From DAOPXV01 sp035352535 (lineage in GTDB: Bacteria; Muiribacteriota; UBA9980), in assembly GCA_964545075.1 (NCBI GenBank), contig CAZJFS010000010.1, positions 1-49,245 on the forward strand: a stretch of 49,245 nucleotides of DNA. The letters are read 5' to 3'. The position numbers were made by a program, and so were the translations under genes. Below, piece by piece: positions 31,584 to 39,160 of the stretch (position 1 is the stretch's first letter; the number at the start of each line of letters is the position of its first letter). A model generated the notes under the pieces. It searched no databases, was not told where the DNA came from, and saw nothing but the letters and a program-made list of their open reading frames with translations.

Positions 31584-34500
31584 GTGTTTCCGGTCAGAAT
31601 TGCCGGGCGGCCTATCTGCATGGTCGCGCTCTACGGCTTTTTTTTTGACGATGAATTGCAGCAGCGCAATGAAATGTTTGCCAGGGCTATGGACCACGGC
31701 TTTGATAGTCAAAAATTTCACGAGCTGTTGATGAATTCACCCGTTATAAAACGTATCGGTTCCGATACGATAATAAAAAAATGCGCTCATCTGATGACTA
31801 ATTTAAGGCGGCATCTCGGTCAGGACCTTGAAATCGAAAATCTTTCAGGGTCAGGCGAGAAAAATCTTGTCGAAGTAATTGAAAAAAATCTTTCCGCTAA
31901 AAATTATTTAGCGGTCGCGGAACCCGCAGTTATATCGACTCAATCGCCGGTATCGGATAAAAATTATGATTATAACGCTTTTTCCTTTTTAAATTTATCG
32001 GAGTTTTATGCCTTTATTATAATTACGAGCCACGGAATAGTGAAGCGCGCAAATGAATGCGCGATGAAAATGTTTGATCTATCTTATACGGCGACAATAG
32101 ATCATAATTTATGGGATTTATTGTCAGAAGACATTTCATTTAAACGTAAAATGTTCGCCGCTATAGCTTTACATGATAAAAGAAGGCAATCGTTCGAGGA
32201 AAAAATTGGAGGAAGATACTTTGAAACGGAAATTTGTCCGGGAGGATGCGCCGACGGCAATGAAGAAATACTTGCTATAATATCGAGAGAAGTCACGGAG
32301 GTCAGGAAGAACGAGATCAAATATTTAGAATCGCAAGCTAAGTTAAAAGATATTTTTGAAAATTCTTTGAGTTGCTTTCTGGTCGTGGACTTCACGGAAC
32401 TGAAAAAATATATCGCATCCATAATATCAACGGGGATACATGATTTAAAAAAATATTTTTCGAATCACGAAAAAGAACTCGAACAATGCTTAAAAATGTT
32501 CATTATAAAAGATGTCAACGGCGCCGCCGTAAAACTATTCAAATCAAAAACTAAAGAAAATCTGATCAATAACCGTGAAAAGATTTTTACATTTGAATCT
32601 AAAATATCTTTTATAGAGGATATCGAAGGTATGATCAGCTCGAATTTGCCTTTTGAAAATGAATTATATATGCAGGATTTCGAAGGATCGAAGATCGCCG
32701 TAAATTTGAAAAGAAACAGGCTCGAGCCCGATAATACGTCACTTATAGCATTAACCAATATCACCGAACGGAAAAATCTCGAAAAATATTTAATCGGAAG
32801 TTTGGAACGGTACAGGGCGATATTTGAATTTTCCGTTGAGGGCATTGCGCTTGCGGAAGCGGATACCGGCATATTAGTAGATTGCAATCAAAGCTTCCTC
32901 AAGCTTATGGAATATGAAGATAAGAAGGAGCTTATAGGAAAACATCAGAAAACCCTTCATCCGCCTGAGAACAATACCGGGGATTTTACCAGTGGATTTG
33001 AAATGAGGCGGCGCTTAGCGGCTGATGAAAAGCCATTAAAACGGGAGATCATAACTAAAAACGGAATAATCAAAGAAGTTAAAATCATAACCAGCACTTT
33101 TGATATTAACGGGAAAAAGTGCCTGATGGGTATTTTCAAGGATATGACCGATGAAATTAAATACGCCGAAAGTCTCAAGGATTATGAATCTATAATAAAG
33201 GGAATACATGAAACAATTTCGGCAGATGTTGGCGAACGATTCTTCGAACGGTTATTGAACGATCTCGGCAATATTATTAAAGCGGATTTTGTATTTATTG
33301 GAAAATATATAGATAATTATTCAAAAATATCCATTGTGGCGTCAACGGCCGAAATACCGGAAGAATTAAAAATATTGGAAGCGGATTGCGAACCATGTTT
33401 GGAAAATTCGGGAGTAAGCATAATAGAAGATTCCGATTATCTGTTTCCCCGCGCTTTAACTATCAAACATTTCAATGCGAAGGAATACGCGGGCATCCCG
33501 CTATTTAACTCCAGAAAAGAGCTTGTCGGAGTTATGTCGACATATTTCAGCGTGCCGGTTGAAAACAAAAAACTGCTGGAAACGCTTTTAAATATATTCT
33601 CGATTCGCGTCGGTTCCGAGCTGGAAAGGATCGAAGCCGAAAATAATATTAAGAAAAGCGAAGAAAAATACCGGACCTTCTTTTATAATTCGGCGGTTCC
33701 AATGGTCGAGATGAATGGCGCGAAATTGAAAGAAAGAGTAGACTCGCTTAAAAGATCGGGCATTGAATTAAAAAGTTATTATATCAATAATTTAGTTGAA
33801 TTTCAGGGCCTTCTTAAATTGATAAGCGTCAGCAAAATGAATTTGAACGCAAAAAATTATTTTGGCGTAAATGAAACGTCGGAATTTGAACCCCAGCTTC
33901 TTTCGCTATTTACGGAGCATACCCTGAATTATTTGCTTGACTCGATTATCTCGATAGGAAGCGGAAAATCCGAAACATCGAGTGAAACTATATTTAAATT
34001 AAAAAACGGCGAAGAAAGAAATATCATACTCAATATTACGAAATTGCCGCCGGGTTCACCCAGCGACGCTGATATTCTGGCGTCTTTTTTCGATATAACC
34101 GAACGCAAAAAGGCTGAAGAAGCGCTGGCATTCAATAATATCATTCTGCGCACGCAGCAGGAATCGTCCATCGACGGAATACTCCTGGTGGGTGAAAAGG
34201 GTGAGATACTATCCTGTAACCAGCGTTTTGCCGACATGTGGGATATTCCCGCCGGTATAATAGAATTAAAGTCCGATGAGCTTGCGATTCAATCGGTAAT
34301 AGATAAACTTTTAAATCCCGAGGAATTTATCCGCAAGGTGAAATATCTCTACGAGGTCAGGGATGAAATATGCAGGGATGATATTGAGTTGAAAGATGGA
34401 AGGACGTTCGACCGCTATTCGGCTCCGATCCTTAATTCAAGCGGAAAATATTTTGGACGGGTGTGGTATTTTCGCGATATTACCGATCGCAAACAGGTCG

Positions 34501-36317
34501 AAAAAATATTAGTCGATTCTGAAATGAAATTGAAAAAAATATTCGCGTCTATTAACGACGCTATTATTATTGCTGATTTATCGGGAAATATACTTGAAAT
34601 TAATGAATACGCCTGCAAAAAATTAAAATATGAAAAAGAAGAATTGCTTAAAAAGAATATAATAAACATTAATGCTCCGCATCACGCTCATGAGATCGAT
34701 GGCAGGCTTAAAAATATAATAAAATCAGGGAAAGCCGTATATGAATCTCATTACGTGGCAAAGGACGGAACGACGTTTCCGGTTGAAATAAAAGCGAGTT
34801 TGACGGAATTTCAGGAAATTCCAGCATTAATAGCAATAGTCAGAGATATAAGCGAAAGGGTAAATATTGAAAATGCACTGCTGGAAAGTGAAAAGCGCTA
34901 TCATGAACTCGTTGAAATATCGAGCGAAGGGTTCTGGGTAATTGATAATAACGGAAAAACTATTTATCTGAACCAGCAAATGGCGCATATGATAGGCTAT
35001 ACCGCCGGTGAGATCGGGACGAGAAACGCCAACGAATTTATTCATGAAGATTCCGAATTTTCATTCAATGACATTTTTTCAAAACTCGCGCTTGGAAGTA
35101 TAAAACATCATGATGCTCTGCTTAAGCATAAAAACGGAAAAACCATATTTGTAAGGATATCCGCATCATTTCTTACCGATCGCGAGGGAAATACGACCGG
35201 GAGATTCGCGCTTATAACGGACATTACTGAAAAAGTGGAGCTCGAAAAGCAATTTGAACTTGTAAAAAAAGAAATATCGAAAAACTATACGCTGGGTGAT
35301 ATCGTGGGAAAAAGTGAATATATTAGATCGATATTCGAAGTGCTTCCTTCGGTTTCGGAAAGCGACAGCAACATTTTAATCGAAGGCCCGTCAGGGACCG
35401 GCAAGAGCTTGATAGCGAGAACGGCTCATAATCTTTCATTAAGGCGTGACGGCCCTTTTATAGTCGTAAACTGCGGCGCTCTTCCTGATACGCTTCTTGA
35501 ATCGGAGCTGTTCGGATACGCCAGGGGCGCTTTTACTGACGCTAAAAAAGATAAGCCCGGAAAATTCATGATGGCCGATAACGGAACGATATTTCTGGAT
35601 GAGATCGCTGAAATGCCATTACATTTGCAGGTGAAACTATTAAGGGTTATTGAAGAAAAATGTATCGAACCTCTTGGCTCGACCAAAACCGTGAAAGTTA
35701 ATTTCAGGCTTATAACCGCTACTAATAAGGATCTTAAAACACTTGTACTGGAAGGTAAATTCAGAGAAGATCTTTATTATCGTACAAGGGTGGTATATTT
35801 TAAAATACCGCCGCTGCGAGAGCGCCGGGAAGATCTCGAATTGCTTGCGCATAGTTTTATTAATAAACTGAATGTAAAATACATGAAAAATATAAATGAG
35901 ATTTCTGATGAAGTGCATACGATATTAAAATGCTATGATTTTCCCGGTAACGCGAGAGAATTATACAATATGCTTGAATACGCATATATCCTCTGTAAGA
36001 GTGATAAAATTAACTTGAGTGAATTGCCGGAAGAATATGTCGCGTTTTATAAACAAATAACCTGTAATAAAGTTAGTGAAAATGCCGTGTCGCCAAAAAC
36101 AGCCATAAATAATGATGCAGTGGCCGTTGGTGATACATTATGTAAGGTTACAAAACGTAACGATGCTATGAATTGTAAACTTGATGAAGTTAGTAAAGAA
36201 AACTTGCTCGAAATTTTGACGAAGCATAAATTTAATAAAGGAAAGACCGCTAAAGCGCTTAGTGTAAGCAGAATGACGCTCTGGAGGCTTATGAAAAAAT
36301 TTAACGTTATTGATTAA
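31584..36317 (+). CDS. Giant PAS/GAF sigma54-dependent transcription activator
   Basis: 1577 residues from a GTG. The true 5' end is probably the frameshifted fragment at 31321. Domains: the rest of PocR (~1-30), PAS (~130-235), an atypical PAS with a long helical insert (~253-392), PAS (~408-520), GAF (~533-690), a second atypical PAS (~692-845), three PAS (~850-970, ~976-1095, ~1099-1220), AAA+ (~1236-1485) and a Fis-type HTH (~1540-1577). AAA+ motifs: Walker A GPSGTGKS (1268-1275), loop GAFTDA (1315-1320) instead of GAFTGA, Walker B TIFLDEIAE and PPLRERREDL. It should open sigma54 promoters in response to several ligands. A candidate target lies just downstream. Confidence 0.85.
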   Translation: MFPVRIAGRPICMVALYGFFFDDELQQRNEMFARAMDHGFDSQKFHELLMNSPVIKRIGSDTIIKKCAHLMTNLRRHLGQDLEIENLSGSGEKNLVEVIEKNLSAKNYLAVAEPAVISTQSPVSDKNYDYNAFSFLNLSEFYAFIIITSHGIVKRANECAMKMFDLSYTATIDHNLWDLLSEDISFKRKMFAAIALHDKRRQSFEEKIGGRYFETEICPGGCADGNEEILAIISREVTEVRKNEIKYLESQAKLKDIFENSLSCFLVVDFTELKKYIASIISTGIHDLKKYFSNHEKELEQCLKMFIIKDVNGAAVKLFKSKTKENLINNREKIFTFESKISFIEDIEGMISSNLPFENELYMQDFEGSKIAVNLKRNRLEPDNTSLIALTNITERKNLEKYLIGSLERYRAIFEFSVEGIALAEADTGILVDCNQSFLKLMEYEDKKELIGKHQKTLHPPENNTGDFTSGFEMRRRLAADEKPLKREIITKNGIIKEVKIITSTFDINGKKCLMGIFKDMTDEIKYAESLKDYESIIKGIHETISADVGERFFERLLNDLGNIIKADFVFIGKYIDNYSKISIVASTAEIPEELKILEADCEPCLENSGVSIIEDSDYLFPRALTIKHFNAKEYAGIPLFNSRKELVGVMSTYFSVPVENKKLLETLLNIFSIRVGSELERIEAENNIKKSEEKYRTFFYNSAVPMVEMNGAKLKERVDSLKRSGIELKSYYINNLVEFQGLLKLISVSKMNLNAKNYFGVNETSEFEPQLLSLFTEHTLNYLLDSIISIGSGKSETSSETIFKLKNGEERNIILNITKLPPGSPSDADILASFFDITERKKAEEALAFNNIILRTQQESSIDGILLVGEKGEILSCNQRFADMWDIPAGIIELKSDELAIQSVIDKLLNPEEFIRKVKYLYEVRDEICRDDIELKDGRTFDRYSAPILNSSGKYFGRVWYFRDITDRKQVEKILVDSEMKLKKIFASINDAIIIADLSGNILEINEYACKKLKYEKEELLKKNIININAPHHAHEIDGRLKNIIKSGKAVYESHYVAKDGTTFPVEIKASLTEFQEIPALIAIVRDISERVNIENALLESEKRYHELVEISSEGFWVIDNNGKTIYLNQQMAHMIGYTAGEIGTRNANEFIHEDSEFSFNDIFSKLALGSIKHHDALLKHKNGKTIFVRISASFLTDREGNTTGRFALITDITEKVELEKQFELVKKEISKNYTLGDIVGKSEYIRSIFEVLPSVSESDSNILIEGPSGTGKSLIARTAHNLSLRRDGPFIVVNCGALPDTLLESELFGYARGAFTDAKKDKPGKFMMADNGTIFLDEIAEMPLHLQVKLLRVIEEKCIEPLGSTKTVKVNFRLITATNKDLKTLVLEGKFREDLYYRTRVVYFKIPPLRERREDLELLAHSFINKLNVKYMKNINEISDEVHTILKCYDFPGNARELYNMLEYAYILCKSDKINLSELPEEYVAFYKQITCNKVSENAVSPKTAINNDAVAVGDTLCKVTKRNDAMNCKLDEVSKENLLEILTKHKFNKGKTAKALSVSRMTLWRLMKKFNVID

Positions 36318-36406
36318 TTCTGAATTTTCCGCCGAGGTTTTTTGTTAGCTCAATTCATACCTGGCTTGAATATCCGTTGAAACATTCATGTTTTGTTACA
36401 CTTTCA

Positions 36407-36422
36407 TGGCATGTAATATGCA
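36407..36422 (+). promoter_or_regulatory. Candidate sigma54 (-24/-12) promoter
   Basis: TGGCATG-TAAT-ATGCA matches TGGCACG-N4-TTGCW at 10 of 12 fixed positions, with the GG and GC elements 12 bp apart as required. It lies 90 bp after the sigma54 activator gene and 109 bp before the hybrid kinase start. ATTCA-N9-TGAAT at 36353-36371 is a possible activator site. Confidence 0.6.
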
Positions 36423-36530
36423 AATTGCAAATGTATGTTGTGGAGGCGATAACTTAAAAATGAACGAACGATAACGATAAAGTATTTTAAATAATATTTG
36501 AAAACGGAAAAGCCAGGGAGGGTGATCATT

Positions 36531-38501
36531 ATGGCGAACATTTATTCGAAATATTTCGGTGAAAAACCTCAGGTGGCGGTCATTTATTTAAAACCAGTCA
36601 TTAGCGAAGAATGCGTCCGGGAAAACATAGAATATATTGTAAGCGAAATAAGCGAAAGTTTTGAGGAAATTTTTAAAATCCAGGTAAAATCATTAAAAGG
36701 AAAAAAGATTAGCGACATATTATCCGACCCTTTTTCGAGTTATGATTATTACCATGTGATTTCCGATGCGTTTTCGATAAATGGTCCGGAAACAATCGAT
36801 TTTTATTCAGAATTAAGTAAAAAAAATTATAGCATTCAAAAAAATAAACGTGACAATAAGGAGATTAACATAACAATAGTGGTAATGAATAAACTGCTTT
36901 TAGGGTCCGAGCTTCAAATGGATCAGTTGAACAAATACAATTTGTTGTTTGAAAGCATGATCGACGCAATATGGGAATGTGATATAAAAGGTTATATAAT
37001 TGGGTTTGACTCAATAAATGAATCGGGAAGGCCCGTCAACGTTTCGGAAATTATTGGAGCGAATATTCAGCAATTACTGCTGGCCCGTGAATTAAAAAGC
37101 TTTATGGATTATATATACAGGTGTACAAACGAGCAAGTTAAAACCGGTAAAAATTTTTTTATTAATTATAGCAACGAAAAAAAATATCATCATGCGCAAA
37201 CGCATATAATTCCAATATATACCTATGGAGGAATATTGACCGGATTTTATGGTATCATAAAAAAATCAGAAGCATTGCTATATAACGCTAATGAAGAATC
37301 GAACGAATTTAGCGAAATTAGTGACACGTGCGATCAGATCGGGCCGGTTTCGTATTTAAGCCACGAGATAAGAACGCCTTTGAATAGCATATTGGGTTTT
37401 TCAAAACTTCTTGAAATTGGAGAACAATTAAGCGGTGAACAGCAAAATTATATTTCACACATTCAAAATTGCAGTAAGCACGTTCTCAGCGTCGTCAACA
37501 GCATACTCGACCTTTCTAAAATAGAAAACGGATCGGCGGAATTGGAGTATCGGGAATTTATTATTAATAACGTGATAAACGATGCTATAGCGATAGTCGC
37601 TCCTGGCGCGTGCGAACAAAACAATCCGATAATTTTTGATCCGTCTTCATTCGACGGGAAAAAATACTTCGGCGATGCCGGAAAATTTAAGCAAGTTATA
37701 ATAAATCTTCTTGGAAATGCGTCAAAATTTACGAACAACGGGAAAATAACCATTGAACTAAAAAGCCTTTCAGAGACTTTAACGGATGAAGAAATTTCGG
37801 TAACGGTTACGGATAGCGGTTCCGGTATAGCCTGGGACAAGATCGATAATATATTCAAGCCTTTCTTCGGTTCGAGCCAGAAAATGAAAAATAAAAATAG
37901 CGGAGCCGGGATAGGCCTTCCCCTTTCTAATGCCATAGTTAAACTGATGGGTGGAAGCGGCATATCAGTTGAAAGTAAAATCGGCGTTGGAAGCAAGTTT
38001 TGCTTTAGTTTGAAGCTGAAAAAAATGGAAGAGAAGCGTTTTGAAAACAATGCTGAAAATATTTCGCGTATTGGTGGCCCGGAATCAAAAATCAAAATAC
38101 TTATAATTGAAGACGACGTGACAAATTCTTATCTTATAGGGAAGATATTTGAATTGCTGAACAGATTTGAATATGTCGTCGCTAATAATGGTACGGATGC
38201 GCTGAAACTTATCGCCTCAAGCGATTTTGACATCATTCTTATGGACCTTAACATACCCGATATAAATGGAATCGATATAACGAGGATAATAAGGCAGTCA
38301 AATATAAAAGTTCCAATAATAGCCATGACCGGGGACGTTACGGAACAAGCGCTGAATAGTTGTTATGATGCCGGAATGAACGGTTTTATATCTAAGCCTT
38401 TTGTGGTGACCGAGTTGATACATAAAATTGACGATAACCTGCAGCGCGGAAAAAATAATCGCATTAATTTTTCAACGTTCGCCGATAAAATGGTTTCATA
38501 G
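36531..38501 (+). CDS. Hybrid histidine kinase with C-terminal receiver
   Basis: About 656 residues, no membrane segment. Residues ~1-105 are an unrecognised mixed domain. Residues ~115-245 contain a divergent PAS-like fold. HisKA follows with H278 in YLSHEIRTPLNSI, then HATPase with IINLLGNASKFT, DSGSGIA and GAGIGLPLS. The C-terminal receiver (~535-650) has acidic pair IIEDD, phosphorylatable D572 in ILMDLNIPD, and Thr and Lys residues in AMTG and ISKPF. A TTG at 36498 is in frame, but GGGAGG lies downstream of it and 10 bp before ATG 36531, so the ATG is the start. Behind a candidate sigma54 promoter and ahead of cheW. Confidence 0.88.
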   Translation: MANIYSKYFGEKPQVAVIYLKPVISEECVRENIEYIVSEISESFEEIFKIQVKSLKGKKISDILSDPFSSYDYYHVISDAFSINGPETIDFYSELSKKNYSIQKNKRDNKEINITIVVMNKLLLGSELQMDQLNKYNLLFESMIDAIWECDIKGYIIGFDSINESGRPVNVSEIIGANIQQLLLARELKSFMDYIYRCTNEQVKTGKNFFINYSNEKKYHHAQTHIIPIYTYGGILTGFYGIIKKSEALLYNANEESNEFSEISDTCDQIGPVSYLSHEIRTPLNSILGFSKLLEIGEQLSGEQQNYISHIQNCSKHVLSVVNSILDLSKIENGSAELEYREFIINNVINDAIAIVAPGACEQNNPIIFDPSSFDGKKYFGDAGKFKQVIINLLGNASKFTNNGKITIELKSLSETLTDEEISVTVTDSGSGIAWDKIDNIFKPFFGSSQKMKNKNSGAGIGLPLSNAIVKLMGGSGISVESKIGVGSKFCFSLKLKKMEEKRFENNAENISRIGGPESKIKILIIEDDVTNSYLIGKIFELLNRFEYVVANNGTDALKLIASSDFDIILMDLNIPDINGIDITRIIRQSNIKVPIIAMTGDVTEQALNSCYDAGMNGFISKPFVVTELIHKIDDNLQRGKNNRINFSTFADKMVS

Positions 38502-38597
38502 ATTTTTCAGATAAAAGTAAAATATGACGGGGTGTTATAAAAAAAAGACGTATGGATTTAGAAAACTGCATATTAACAAGTTATTTAAAGGTAAATT

Positions 38598-38627
38598 ATG
38601 TATATAAAAAAAATTTTTTATATACAT
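38598..38627. promoter_or_regulatory. Perfect 30-bp AT palindrome before cheW
   Basis: Fourteen bases starting ATGTATATAAAAAA are mirrored exactly after two A. It lies 31 bp before the cheW start codon and 96 bp after the hybrid kinase. It may be an operator, a promoter-region cruciform or a weak terminator. Confidence 0.6.
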
Positions 38628-38658
38628 AATTCGCTTTTTTATTTAAGGAGCGTGAGTT

Positions 38659-39132
38659 ATGTCGGAGGACAAAAAAGGGTTAAAAAATCAGCAGCTCGTC
38701 AGCTTCAGAATTGGCTCTGAAGAATTCGGCATCAGCATTATGAAGGTCCAGGAGATCATCAGAATGCAGGAGATCACGAAAATCCCCCAAATGCCTGATT
38801 TTATTGAGGGCGTTATCAATCTTCGCGGAAACGTTATTCCGATCGTTGATCTTAGAAAACGCTTCAATCTTTTGATCACGGAAAAAACCAACGAATCAAG
38901 GATCGTCGTGGTATCCGTTTTAGATCGTGTAATGGGGATCATCGTCGATGGAGTATCTGAAGTTTTGCGGCTTTCCGACGATCAGATCGAACCGCCGCCG
39001 CAAGTTGTATCCAATATTGGGCGCGAATATATCAAAGGCATCGGAAAACTTGAAAAACGGCTTTTAATATTGCTTGAAATAGATAAAATACTTTCGTCCG
39101 AAGAACATTCATTAATCCAAACAACCATATAA
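38659..39132 (+). CDS. cheW: Chemotaxis coupling protein CheW
   Basis: 157 residues. CheW links chemoreceptors to the kinase CheA. Motifs: LVSFRIGSEEFGISIMKVQE, MPDFIEGVINLRGNVIPIVD, RIVVVSVLDRVMGIIVDGVS and LLEIDKIL. AAGGAGCGTGAG precedes the ATG. The chemoreceptor gene follows 28 bp later in the same unit. CheA, CheY, CheB and CheR are absent from the window, so this pair feeds a chemotaxis complex encoded elsewhere or acts as an accessory receptor unit. Confidence 0.95.
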   Translation: MSEDKKGLKNQQLVSFRIGSEEFGISIMKVQEIIRMQEITKIPQMPDFIEGVINLRGNVIPIVDLRKRFNLLITEKTNESRIVVVSVLDRVMGIIVDGVSEVLRLSDDQIEPPPQVVSNIGREYIKGIGKLEKRLLILLEIDKILSSEEHSLIQTTI

Positions 39133-39160
39133 AAATATAAAATTTTAAGGAGTGTGAACT

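Noticed and set aside
37463..38095. 210-codon open frame antisense to the hybrid kinase
   Set aside because: It overlaps the conserved HATPase coding sequence, resembles no family and has no ribosome site.
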